64,000 nucleotides of DNA, from NCBI GenBank assembly GCA_031181345.1, contig JAPSLC010000020.1, forward strand, positions 1 through 64,000, written 5' to 3'. A program made the translations under genes and the position numbers. The DNA comes from Cupriavidus sp. Its GTDB lineage: Bacteria > Pseudomonadota > Gammaproteobacteria > Burkholderiales > Burkholderiaceae. Under the pieces are notes generated by a model. That model did no database searches, was not told the DNA's origin, and saw nothing but the letters and a program-made list of their open reading frames with translations. Below, piece by piece: positions 1 through 8,312 of this stretch (the first letter of the stretch is position 1; each line of letters begins with the position of its first letter).

Positions 1-2894
1 AGATCGCGCTGCCGCAGGACTTCGCGATGCCGCCGGGCGGCCTCAATATCCGCTGGCCCGATCCGCCGCTGGAACAGGAAGCGCGCCTGCTCGACTACAA
101 GTGGTACGCGGCGCTGGCCTATGTGCGGGCCAACCGGATCGACCGCATCGAGATCGACTCGCCGCACGCGCGCTTCGGCATCATGACCGGCGGCAAGGCC
201 TACCTGGACACGCGCCAGGCGCTGACCGACCTGGGCCTGGACAAGGAGACCTGCGAGCGCATCGGCATCCGGCTGTACAAGGTCGGCTGCGTCTGGCCGC
301 TGGAAGCGCAGGGCGCGCGCGCCTTCGCGCAAGGGCTGCAGGAAATCCTGGTGGTCGAGGAAAAGCGCCAGATCATGGAGTACGCGCTGAAGGAAGAGCT
401 GTACAACTGGCGCGACGACGTCCGGCCCAAGGTCTACGGCAAGTTCGACGAGAAAGACAATGCCGGCGGCGAGTGGTCGATCCCGCAGAGCAACTGGCTG
501 CTGCCGGCGCACTACGAGCTGTCGCCGGCGATCATCGCCAAGGCGATCGCCACGCGCCTGGACAAGTTCGACCTGCCCAGCGACGTGCGCGCCCGCATCG
601 CCGCGCGCATCGCGGTCATCGAAGCGAAGGAGCGCGCGCTGGCCACGCCGCGCGTGGCCGCCGAGCGCAAGCCCTGGTTCTGCTCGGGCTGCCCGCACAA
701 CACCTCGACCAACGTGCCCGAGGGCTCGCGCGCGCTGGCCGGCATCGGCTGCCACTACATGACGGTCTGGATGGACCGCAGCACCAGCACCTTCAGCCAG
801 ATGGGCGGCGAAGGCGTGGCGTGGATCGGGCAGGCGCCGTTCGCGGGCGACCAGCATGTGTTCGCCAACCTCGGCGACGGCACCTACTTCCATTCGGGCC
901 TGCTGGCGATCCGCGCGTCGATCGCGGCCGGCGTCAATATCACCTACAAGATCCTGTACAACGACGCGGTGGCGATGACCGGCGGCCAGCCGGTCGACGG
1001 TCAGCTGTCGGTGCAGGACATCGCCTTCCAGGTGGCCGCCGAGGGCGCCAGGCGGATCGACATCGTCACCGACGAACCCGAGAAGTACAACGCGGCGATC
1101 AAGCTGCCGGCAGGCGTGACGATCCACCATCGCGACGAGCTCGACCGCATCCAGCGCGAGTTGCGCGAGGTGCCGGGCTGCACCATCCTGATCTACGACC
1201 AGACCTGCGCCACCGAGAAGCGCCGCCGCCGCAAGCGCGGCAGCTTCCCCGATCCGGCACGCCGCGTCTTTATCAACGACACGGTGTGCGAAGGCTGCGG
1301 CGACTGCTCGGTCAAGTCGAACTGCCTGTCGGTCGAACCGCTGGAAACCGAGCTGGGCACCAAGCGCAAGATCAACCAGTCCTCGTGCAACAAGGACTTC
1401 TCCTGCCTGAACGGCTTCTGCCCCAGCTTCGTGACCGCCGAAGGCGCGCAGCTGCGCAAGCCCGAGGCGCATGGCGTGTCGATGCAGAGCCTTCCGCCGC
1501 TGCCCGAGCCGGCGCTGCCCACGCTGCAGAAGCCGTACGGCGTGCTGGTGACCGGCGTCGGCGGCACCGGCGTGGTGACCATCGGCGGCCTGCTCGGCAT
1601 GGCGGCGCACCTGGAGCAGAAGGGCGTCACCGTGCTGGACATGGCGGGCCTGGCGCAGAAGGGCGGTGCGGTGCTGTCGCATGTGCAGATCGCCGCGCGG
1701 CCGGAAGACATCCACGCCACGCGCATCGCGATGGGCGAGGCGGATCTCGTGATCGGCTGCGACGCCATCGTGTCGGCTACCGACGAGGTGCTATCGAAGG
1801 CCCAGGCGGGCCGCACGCGCGCGATCGTCAATACCGCGCAAACCCCGACCGCGGAATTCATCCGCAATCCGAAGTGGCAGTTCCCCGGGCTGTCGGCCGA
1901 GCAGGACGTGCGCAATGCGGTCGGCGAGCAATGCGATTTCATCAATGCCAGCGCGCTCGCGGTGGCGCTGCTCGGCGACGCGATCTACACCAACCCGCTG
2001 GTGCTCGGCTATGCCTGGCAGAAGGGCTGGGTGCCGCTGTCGCTGGATGCGATGCTGCGCGCGATCGAACTGAACGGCGTGTCGGTCGACAAGAACAAGG
2101 CCGCGTTCGAATGGGGCCGCCATATGGCGCATGACCCCGAGCATGTGCTGTCGCTGACCGGCGAACTGAAGCGCACCGCCGAGGGCGCCGATGTGGTCAA
2201 GCTGCCGACCTCGTCGGGCGCGCTGCTGGAAAAGCTGATCGCCCAGCGCGCCGAGCACCTGACCGCCTACCAGGACGCGGCGTATGCGCAGACCTATCGC
2301 GACACGGTCAATCGCGTGCGCGCCGCCGAGAGCGCGCTGGTCGGCAGCGGCAAGCCGTTGCCGCTGACCGAGGCGGTGGCGCGCAATCTGGCCAAGCTGA
2401 TGGCGTACAAGGACGAGTACGAGGTCGCGCGGCTCTATACCGATCCGGTCTTCCTCGACAAGCTGCGCAACCAGTTCGAGGGCGAGCCGGGACGCGACTA
2501 CCAGCTGAACTTCTGGCTGGCGCCGCCGATGATCGCCAGGCACGACGAGCAGGGCCGGCTGATCAAGCGCCGCTTCGGCCCGTCGACGATGACGATCTTC
2601 AAGGTGCTCGCCAAGCTCAAGGGCCTGCGCGGCGGTCCGCTCGACGTGTTCGGCAAGACCGAGGAGCGCCGCACCGAACGCGCGCTGATCGGGGAATATC
2701 GGGCGCTGCTGGACGAGCTGGTGACGGGGCTCAATGCCGCCAACCACGGCACCGCGGTGGCGCTGGCGAATCTGCCGGACGACATCCGCGGCTTCGGCCA
2801 CGTCAAGGCCAACAACCTGAAGGCGGCGCGCTCGCGCTGGCAGACGCTGCTGGCGCAGTTCAGGAATCCGCAGGCGGGGCAGCAGGCGGCTTGA
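1..2894 (+). CDS. Indolepyruvate ferredoxin oxidoreductase, fused alpha/gamma subunits (5' end outside window)
   Basis: Oxidatively decarboxylates aryl-pyruvates from aromatic amino-acid transamination to aryl-acyl-CoA, passing electrons to ferredoxin. The frame is open from base 3, so the N-terminus lies upstream; about 960 residues are visible against roughly 1150-1200 for the fused family. Visible in order: the end of the pyrimidine-binding region, a Cys-containing segment (CSGCPHNTS), the ThDP-binding part (NLGDGTYFHSG and YNDAVAMTGGQ), a ferredoxin-like domain with CEGCGDCSVKSNC and CNKDFSCLNGFCPSF, a gamma domain opening with GVGGTGVVTIGG, and a long C-terminal region of the DUF6537 type. 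This alpha-ferredoxin-gamma fusion is the usual proteobacterial form. It ends 190 bases before a convergent gene, with a palindromic repeat between. The function call is firm; substrate range is not. Confidence 0.93.
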   Translation, partial: IALPQDFAMPPGGLNIRWPDPPLEQEARLLDYKWYAALAYVRANRIDRIEIDSPHARFGIMTGGKAYLDTRQALTDLGLDKETCERIGIRLYKVGCVWPLEAQGARAFAQGLQEILVVEEKRQIMEYALKEELYNWRDDVRPKVYGKFDEKDNAGGEWSIPQSNWLLPAHYELSPAIIAKAIATRLDKFDLPSDVRARIAARIAVIEAKERALATPRVAAERKPWFCSGCPHNTSTNVPEGSRALAGIGCHYMTVWMDRSTSTFSQMGGEGVAWIGQAPFAGDQHVFANLGDGTYFHSGLLAIRASIAAGVNITYKILYNDAVAMTGGQPVDGQLSVQDIAFQVAAEGARRIDIVTDEPEKYNAAIKLPAGVTIHHRDELDRIQRELREVPGCTILIYDQTCATEKRRRRKRGSFPDPARRVFINDTVCEGCGDCSVKSNCLSVEPLETELGTKRKINQSSCNKDFSCLNGFCPSFVTAEGAQLRKPEAHGVSMQSLPPLPEPALPTLQKPYGVLVTGVGGTGVVTIGGLLGMAAHLEQKGVTVLDMAGLAQKGGAVLSHVQIAARPEDIHATRIAMGEADLVIGCDAIVSATDEVLSKAQAGRTRAIVNTAQTPTAEFIRNPKWQFPGLSAEQDVRNAVGEQCDFINASALAVALLGDAIYTNPLVLGYAWQKGWVPLSLDAMLRAIELNGVSVDKNKAAFEWGRHMAHDPEHVLSLTGELKRTAEGADVVKLPTSSGALLEKLIAQRAEHLTAYQDAAYAQTYRDTVNRVRAAESALVGSGKPLPLTEAVARNLAKLMAYKDEYEVARLYTDPVFLDKLRNQFEGEPGRDYQLNFWLAPPMIARHDEQGRLIKRRFGPSTMTIFKVLAKLKGLRGGPLDVFGKTEERRTERALIGEYRALLDELVTGLNAANHGTAVALANLPDDIRGFGHVKANNLKAARSRWQTLLAQFRNPQAGQQAA

Positions 2895-2923
2895 GGCGAT
2901 AACGCTCGATACTGCTTTCGGTC

Positions 2924-3056
2924 TTCTCCCCTCTCCCGCCCCTGCGGGAGAGGGGTCGGGGGAGAGGGCAAGGGCGGTTGGGCATGGCAGTTGGCATCGC
3001 ATAGCTACCGCCCTGCCCTCTCCCCCAGCCCCTCTCCCACGAGTGGGAGAGGGGAG
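2924..3056. repeat. Nested intergenic palindromic repeat between convergent genes
   Basis: Two 12-bp hairpins, CCCCTCTCCCGC/GCGGGAGAGGGG (2928-2939 with 2944-2955) and CCCCTCTCCCAC/GTGGGAGAGGGG (3029-3040 with 3043-3054), are themselves flanked by longer complementary arms: 2958-2978 pairs with 3007-3026 apart from one base. The whole can fold into a three-way cruciform. This style of C/T-rich palindrome is a familiar dispersed intergenic element in high-GC proteobacteria. Here it lies where two convergent transcripts end, so it may serve as a bidirectional terminator (inference). Confidence 0.75.
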
Positions 3057-3085
3057 CGCGTCGACGCGGTTCGATCGCTTTCCTC

Positions 3086-3700
3086 CTACTCCACCTGCGC
3101 CAACTTCTCCTCGCCCTTCTTCACATACATCGAGTTCTTCGGCTGCGCGAACACGCGGCGCACCATCGGCTCGAAGAACGACAGCGGCAGCGTGTCGTAG
3201 TCGGTCATGAAGGCCGCGGCATCGTACTTCGCGCAGAATTCGGCGGTGCGCTCGAACAGCTCGGGCTGGCCGCGGAATTGCTCGCGCAGGTTGCGATCGA
3301 GCCCCAGGTGGTGGAAGAAGTAGTAGCCCTGGAATACGCCGTGCTTCTCGACCATCCACAGGTTCTCGGCGCTGACGAAGGGCTTCAGGATCGCCGCGGC
3401 GATGTCCGGATGGTTGTAGCTGCCCAGCGTGTCGCCGATATCGTGCAGCAGCGCGCAGACGACGTATTCTTCGTCGCGGCCGTCGCGGTGGGCCAGCGTG
3501 GCGGTCTGCAGCGAGTGGGTCAGCCGGTCGATCGGAAAGCCGCCGCAGTCGCCGTCGAGCAGCCGCAAATGGGCCAGCACGCGGTCGGGCAGCGCGGCGG
3601 CATAGGGCATGAACTCGGCCGAGATTGCGGCCCAGTCTTCGCGGGTGCCCTGTTCCATATGGCTGAAGCGCGCACGCGGCGCGTGATGGGATTCGCTCAT
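3086..3700 (-). CDS. HD-domain protein (putative metal-dependent phosphohydrolase/oxygenase family)
   Basis: A 204-residue soluble protein. The HD-superfamily signature is present: a first His in LTHSLQTATLAHRDG, then the paired ALLHDIGDTLG, with a later SYNHPDIAA His and a C-terminal region rich in aromatic residues. The wider family includes phosphohydrolases and the mixed-valent di-iron oxygenases such as PhnZ and MIOX; nothing visible fixes the reaction. I chose the ATG at 3698-3700 because GGAGA precedes it at normal spacing; the reading frame stays open further upstream but without a better start. It is transcribed towards the iorAB gene and is divergent from the GFA-family gene at 3847. 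Confidence 0.8.
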   Translation of the reverse strand: MSESHHAPRARFSHMEQGTREDWAAISAEFMPYAAALPDRVLAHLRLLDGDCGGFPIDRLTHSLQTATLAHRDGRDEEYVVCALLHDIGDTLGSYNHPDIAAAILKPFVSAENLWMVEKHGVFQGYYFFHHLGLDRNLREQFRGQPELFERTAEFCAKYDAAAFMTDYDTLPLSFFEPMVRRVFAQPKNSMYVKKGEEKLAQVE

Positions 3701-3846
3701 GGTGGTCTCCTGGTGGGGTCGGCGCTGATGCGCTCTGGGGAATTCCGCCATTGTGACACCGGTCGATGCCGCTACACTGTCGGGATACCGACAGTCGCCG
3801 CCACCGTGTCCGCGTGGCCGGCGGCACCAGCCAAAGGAGAACGTCG

Positions 3847-4194
3847 ATGCAATATCAGGGCAGCTGCCATTGCGGCCGCATCGCATTCGAGGTCGAGGGC
3901 GAGATCGACGCCGTGCTCTCGTGCAATTGCTCGATCTGCCAGCGCCGCGGCCATCTGCTGTGGTTCGTGCCGCGCGAGCGCCTGCATCTGAAGACGCCCG
4001 AGTCCGACTACTCGACCTATCGCTTCCACAGCATGAAGATCGCCCACCATTTCTGCCCGGTGTGCGGCTGCGGGCCGTTCGGCGAAGCCATCGATCCGAA
4101 GGGCAATCCGACCGCGGCGGTCAATGCGCGCTGCCTCGAGGGCATCGACCTGGACAAGCTCAAGGTCATCCCGTTCGACGGGCGGCGCCTGTAA
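3847..4194 (+). CDS. GFA-family (glutathione-dependent formaldehyde-activating enzyme-like) zinc protein
   Basis: A 115-residue protein filling the single GFA/CENP-V fold. Three cysteine clusters, CHCG near residue 8, CNCSIC near residue 33 and CPVCGC near residue 78, match the two-zinc Cys arrangement of the family. The family is named for S-hydroxymethylglutathione formation, but most members are of unproven function, so activity is left open. The start at 3847 has AAAGGAGA six bases upstream. It is followed 18 bases later by a VOC-family gene in the same direction, and the two probably share a transcript. Confidence 0.85.
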   Translation: MQYQGSCHCGRIAFEVEGEIDAVLSCNCSICQRRGHLLWFVPRERLHLKTPESDYSTYRFHSMKIAHHFCPVCGCGPFGEAIDPKGNPTAAVNARCLEGIDLDKLKVIPFDGRRL

Positions 4195-4212
4195 CACCAA
4201 CGCGCTGACGCC

Positions 4213-4626
4213 ATGCTGTCGATCCGGGGACTCGATCATCTGGTGCTGCGCAGCGCCGACGTGCCGGCGCTGCTGCGCTTCTACGTGGACGTGCTGGGCT
4301 GCACGCTGGAGCGCGAGCAGCCGAAGCTGGGGTTGACGCAGCTGCGCGCCGGCGCCAGCCTGATCGACCTGGTCACGCTCGACGGCCCGCTCGGCAAGGC
4401 CGGCGGCGCGGGACCCGGTGCCGAGGGCCGCAATCTGGACCACTTCTGCCTGCGCGTCGAGCCCTTCGACGCCGACGCCATCGCCGCGCATCTGCGCGCG
4501 CACGGTGTCGAAGCCGGACCGGTCGAATCGCGCTACGGCGCCGAGGGCACCGGGCCGTCGATCTATCTGCGCGATCCCGATGGCAACGTGGTCGAGCTGA
4601 AGGGACCGCCCGACGCCAAGGCATAG
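4213..4626 (+). CDS. VOC-family (glyoxalase/dioxygenase fold) metalloprotein
   Basis: A 137-residue protein with two beta-alpha-beta-beta-beta modules. Likely metal ligands are visible at the usual places: His in LDHLVLR near residue 8, His in LDHFCLRVEPFD near residue 79, and Glu in NVVELKG near the C-terminus. VOC proteins include glyoxalase I, fosfomycin-resistance thiol transferases and ring-cleaving dioxygenases; the sequence does not decide between them. It lies 18 bases after the GFA-family gene, so co-expression is likely. Confidence 0.85.
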   Translation: MLSIRGLDHLVLRSADVPALLRFYVDVLGCTLEREQPKLGLTQLRAGASLIDLVTLDGPLGKAGGAGPGAEGRNLDHFCLRVEPFDADAIAAHLRAHGVEAGPVESRYGAEGTGPSIYLRDPDGNVVELKGPPDAKA

Positions 4627-4773
4627 GCGGGCAAGACGGGGCAGAGCCGAAGCGATGCCGCCGCGCAACGCCCCGCGCACGCGGCACCGGGGCGCCGCTA
4701 CAATCGGGTTTCCCCCAACCATGCGCCGCCGGCAACGCATCGGCGGCCCGGCGCCGGCTTTCCGGCGCATGCC

Positions 4774-6108
4774 ATGACGACACCCGACCTCTCCTCCGGC
4801 CCGCGCCCCGACAGCGGCGGCGCCGCCCCCTCCGCCCCCTCCAAGGCGGCCGCCGGCGACGCCGCCGGACCCGCCGAACCGCAGCCCCACCCCGCCCCCT
4901 GGTCCGAACCGCCCCGCCACCTGGCCTGGGTGCTCGGCCTGACCGAGACCATTTCCTGGGGCACGCTGTACTTCGCCTTCACCGTCTTCATCGAGCCGAT
5001 GAGCCGCACACTCGGCTACGGCAAGCCCTTCCTGGCGGGCGGCTATTCGCTCGGGCTGCTGGTCTGGGCCTTGTGCTCGTTCGCGGTCGGGCGGCTGCTC
5101 GATCGCGCGCCGGCGCGGTGGGTCATGGGCACCGGTTCGGTGCTGGCGGGATTGGGACTGGTGCTGTGGGCCTGGACGCCCAGCCCGACGCTGTTCCTGC
5201 TGATGTGGGTGCCGCTCGGCCTGGCGATGGCCACCACGCTGTACGAGCCGGCCTTCGTCGTATTGCGCCAGGCCTATGGCGACGGCTACCAGAAATCGAT
5301 CGTGATCGTGACGCTGGTGGCGGGCTTTGCCAGCACCATCTTCATTCCGCTGGCGCAATGGCTGGTGTTGCATATCGGCTGGCGCGGCACGCTGCTGATC
5401 TTCGCGGCGCTGAACCTGCTGGTCTGCGCGCCGCTGCATGCGCGGCTGCGCTTCACGCCGCATCCGACCTATGCCAGCGTGCAGCCGGTGGCGCCGCTGG
5501 GCGGCGGCTCGCCCGGCATCGCCACGCTGGCGCTGCGCGATCCGGTGTTCTGGTCGGTGGTACTGGCCTTCACCGCGCTGGCGGTGGTGGCCTCGCTGCT
5601 GGGCGCGCACCTGATTCCGATGCTCAACGAGAAGGGCCTGCCGGTCGGCGAGCAGCTGATGGTGGCGGCGCTGATCGGGCCGGCCCAGGTGGTCGGCCGC
5701 CTGGCGATGGCGCGCATGCCGTCGCGGCAGCCGGTGCGGATCGCGATGCCGGTCTATCTGGTGATGAGCCTGGGCCTGCTGACGCTGGCGCTGGGACACG
5801 GCAAATGGCTGATGCTGGCCGCCGTGCTGTACGGCTGCGCCAACGGCATCAACACGATGCTGCGGGCGATGGCGATGCCCGAGCTGATCTCGCGGCACCA
5901 CTATGCGACGCTGAACGGGCTGATGATGACGCCGGTGCTGCTGATGCAGGCGATCGCGCCGTGGCTGGGCGCGCTGATGTGGAGCGCTGCCGGCGGCTAT
6001 TGGCTGATGCTGTGGGTGATGGTGGCGCTGGCGCTGGCGGCGCTGGGCGCGTTCGCCTATGCGCTGCGCCGGCGCGGCATGCTGGGGGCGCCGCCGGCCG
6101 CCGCCTAG
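4774..6108 (+). CDS. MFS transporter
   Basis: A 444-residue inner-membrane carrier of the major facilitator superfamily. About 45 proline- and alanine-rich residues come first, then around twelve hydrophobic helices beginning at HLAWVLGLTETISWGTLYF. A cytoplasmic-loop motif, AVGRLLDRAPARWVMG, corresponds to the family motif between helices 2 and 3. The fold is clear; the substrate cannot be read. The proline-rich N-terminus may mean that the true start lies further downstream, although no better-placed ATG with a ribosome site was seen. It stands alone and ends 16 bases before a convergent gene. Confidence 0.88.
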   Translation: MTTPDLSSGPRPDSGGAAPSAPSKAAAGDAAGPAEPQPHPAPWSEPPRHLAWVLGLTETISWGTLYFAFTVFIEPMSRTLGYGKPFLAGGYSLGLLVWALCSFAVGRLLDRAPARWVMGTGSVLAGLGLVLWAWTPSPTLFLLMWVPLGLAMATTLYEPAFVVLRQAYGDGYQKSIVIVTLVAGFASTIFIPLAQWLVLHIGWRGTLLIFAALNLLVCAPLHARLRFTPHPTYASVQPVAPLGGGSPGIATLALRDPVFWSVVLAFTALAVVASLLGAHLIPMLNEKGLPVGEQLMVAALIGPAQVVGRLAMARMPSRQPVRIAMPVYLVMSLGLLTLALGHGKWLMLAAVLYGCANGINTMLRAMAMPELISRHHYATLNGLMMTPVLLMQAIAPWLGALMWSAAGGYWLMLWVMVALALAALGAFAYALRRRGMLGAPPAAA

Positions 6109-6124
6109 CGGAACGCGGACGTAC

Positions 6125-7018
6125 TCAGGCCGCAGCCGCCGCGCCCATGCCTTCGAAGACGAAGGTGTCCATCGCCAGCACGCCGTAGGTGACCGCGTCG
6201 GTCTCGCGCGCGACCTCGGCCGGCCTGGCCGGCGCAGGCGCCCCCGCGGTTCGCCCCGCAGTTCCTGTGGCGGGTCCAAGCGCGGCACCCAGCGCAACGA
6301 AGAACGGCAGCAGATGCTCGTCGGTCGGATGGGCCCGCCGCGCATGCGGCGCCTCGCTGCGATAGCGCGAAATGCGCGCGGTTTCACCGGTGCGCAGCGC
6401 CTCGTCCAGCGCGTCGACCATCCAGCCGCGAAATGCCTCGACATAGGGCTCGGCCGCGCCGCCGTGCTGGACGGGCCGTTCCTCGCCGAACACCTCGCGC
6501 AGGTTGTGCGTGAAGCTGCCCGAGCCGACCACCAGCACGCCCTCGTCGCGCAGCGGCGCCAGCGCGCGGCCGATCTCGATCTGCACGGCCGGGTCCAGAT
6601 AGGGGTTCAGCGCCAGCTGCACCACCGGCACGTCGGCGTCCGGGAAGAAATACCGCATCGGCAGCCAGGCGCCATGATCGAGGGGCCTGGCCTCGTCCAG
6701 CGCGACAAAGCCCGCCCCGGGGATGCCGGCGGCCTCGACCAGCGCCTTGACGCGCCCGGCCAGCGCCGGCGAACCCGGCGCGTCGTAGCGCAGCGCATAG
6801 AGCTGCTGCGGGAAGCCGCCGAAGTCGTGCCAGGCCTGCTGCCGCTCGGCCGCGGTCACGGCCAGCGTGCTGTAGATCCAGTGCGCCGAGATGACCAGCA
6901 CCGCGCGCGGCCGCAAGGCGCGCAGCCGCGCTCCCAGCGCATCGAACGCCGGGCCGACCGGGCCGGGTTCGATCGCCAGCATCGGCGAACCGTGGGAGAC
7001 ATAGAGCGCGGGCAGCAT
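6125..7018 (-). CDS. LigB-type extradiol dioxygenase (4,5-DOPA dioxygenase-like)
   Basis: A 297-residue class III extradiol ring-cleavage dioxygenase of the YgiD/DODA group. The iron-ligand His residues are visible in YVSHGSPM near residue 8, in VISAHW near residue 50, and in GSGSFTHNL further on. The family cleaves catechol-type substrates such as L-DOPA, and bacterial members often act on unknown catechols. The ATG at 7016-7018 is preceded by AAAGGA; an in-frame upstream ATG would add only 12 residues and lacks a better ribosome site. It is divergent from tag. Confidence 0.87.
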   Translation of the reverse strand: MLPALYVSHGSPMLAIEPGPVGPAFDALGARLRALRPRAVLVISAHWIYSTLAVTAAERQQAWHDFGGFPQQLYALRYDAPGSPALAGRVKALVEAAGIPGAGFVALDEARPLDHGAWLPMRYFFPDADVPVVQLALNPYLDPAVQIEIGRALAPLRDEGVLVVGSGSFTHNLREVFGEERPVQHGGAAEPYVEAFRGWMVDALDEALRTGETARISRYRSEAPHARRAHPTDEHLLPFFVALGAALGPATGTAGRTAGAPAPARPAEVARETDAVTYGVLAMDTFVFEGMGAAAAA

Positions 7019-7249
7019 GGGAGGTCCTTTCGACATCGTGGATTCGTGAAACACCGGCTTCGTGAAATACCGGGCTAGTTTGACAAATCCCCACGGCTCC
7101 GACGTGAAGCGTTGCGGACGCCTCCGTCAAATATTTTGAAATTCAGCGTTGCGGCGATGTCCCCTCCAACCGCGGGCGAACTGGCACTAACATGGCGGCT
7201 TGCCGAGCGGGTTGCCCAATCGGCCCCGAACCGAAACGACGGAGACACG

Positions 7250-7903
7250 ATGACCACCATGCCCGCCATCAGGCCCAAGCAGGCCGCATCGGCGCCCGCT
7301 GCACCGCTGACGCGCTGCGGATGGTGCGGCACGCTCGAGGACTATTGCCACTACCACGACAACGAGTGGGGCTATCCGGTCGACGACGACCGCCGCCTGT
7401 TCGAGAAGCTGTGCCTGGAGGGCTTCCAGGCCGGTCTGAGCTGGCTGACGATCCTGCGCAAGCGCGAGGCCTTCCGCAAGGCATTCGCCAACTTCGACGT
7501 CGAGAAGGTGGCGCGCTTCGGCGAGCGCGACATCGAGCGCCTGCTGGGCGATGCCGGCATCGTGCGCCATCGCGGCAAGATCGAGGCGGCGATCAACAAC
7601 GCCCAGCGCGCGCTCGAACTGCTCGACACCGAATCGTCGCTGGCCGCCTATCTGTGGCGCTACGAGCCCGACCCGAAGAGCCGGCCTGCCGTGCTGACCC
7701 CCGAGGTGCTGCGCACGATGACGACCTGTCCGGAGGCCACCGCGTTGTCCAAGGACCTGAAGAAGCGCGGCTGGCGCTTCGTCGGGCCGACCACGATGTA
7801 TGCGCTGATGCAGGCGATGGGCATGGTCAACGACCACCAGCAGGGCTGCTGGGCGCGCGAGGAGGCGCAGCGCAGACGGGCGGCATTCAAGGTGCCGCGC
7901 TAG
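7250..7903 (+). CDS. tag: DNA-3-methyladenine glycosylase I
   Basis: A 217-residue base-excision repair enzyme that removes 3-methyladenine from DNA. It carries the N-terminal RCGWCG...YHDNEWGYP block and the C-terminal NDHQQGCW segment, which together supply the two Cys and two His of the TAG zinc site. The catalytic and base-binding region EGFQAGLSWLTILRKR is intact. Length is slightly above that of E. coli Tag because of about 20 extra residues at the N-terminus. GGAGACACG precedes the ATG at 7250; the frame is open further upstream but without a ribosome site. The 409-base gap that follows contains origin-like sequence. Confidence 0.95.
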   Translation: MTTMPAIRPKQAASAPAAPLTRCGWCGTLEDYCHYHDNEWGYPVDDDRRLFEKLCLEGFQAGLSWLTILRKREAFRKAFANFDVEKVARFGERDIERLLGDAGIVRHRGKIEAAINNAQRALELLDTESSLAAYLWRYEPDPKSRPAVLTPEVLRTMTTCPEATALSKDLKKRGWRFVGPTTMYALMQAMGMVNDHQQGCWAREEAQRRRAAFKVPR

Positions 7904-7990
7904 CGGGACGGCCGCCGCGGCCGTGCGCGACTGCGTGGGTAAACGCACATCCAGGTACCGCACGGCGCAACGGTGCCCCATGGTCTTTAA

Positions 7991-8265
7991 AGATTGTTTA
8001 CGTATACGTAGATAGTAGTAGTAGGTAAACGGCGCACTCGGCAGTGGATAAGGGCGCCGCGGCCTTGCGGCACAAGCGCTGGCGGACGGGATAATCCCTA
8101 GGGAAAACCCGATGTATACGGGATAACCGGACGCCCTCGCGGAACCGGTTCGGAACGCGCGGGAGTTGTTAGTCGGCGATCCACAGGCGTCGCACAAGCT
8201 GCCCAGCGCTTGTCCCTTGTGCGGCGCACAGGACGGGCACAGGGTTGTCCCCGCACTTATCCCCA
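7991..8265. other. Origin-like segment: TAG-trinucleotide run and DnaA-box-like 9-mers (gene-free 7904-8312)
   Basis: The 409 bases between tag and the DUF808 gene hold no credible gene. From the left there is a locally AT-rich stretch, a perfect 12-bp palindrome TACGTATACGTA (7999-8010), and five TAG triplets at 8009-8024 with one extra base after the first, set between GTTTAC (7996-8001) and GTAAAC (8025-8030). Eighteen bases on is AGTGGATAA (8043-8051), 8/9 to the reverse DnaA box TGTGGATAA. Further right come GGGATAATCCC (8088-8098), CGATCCACA (8178-8186, 7/9) and TTATCCCCA (8257-8265, 8/9 to TTATCCACA). TAG-repeat DnaA-trios beside DnaA boxes are a known bacterial origin element. Whether this segment works as an origin is inference. 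Confidence 0.45.
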
Positions 8266-8312
8266 GGCCGCCGATGCGACGGCCGTGCGGTCCCGTTCGG
8301 TACAGTGCAGTT

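Noticed and set aside
1791..3827. Very long open frame on the minus strand across the iorAB 3' end and the HD gene
   Set aside because: It is antisense to genes with clear family motifs and reads as low-complexity Arg/Ala/Gly. Long antisense frames are a by-product of high-GC codon use.
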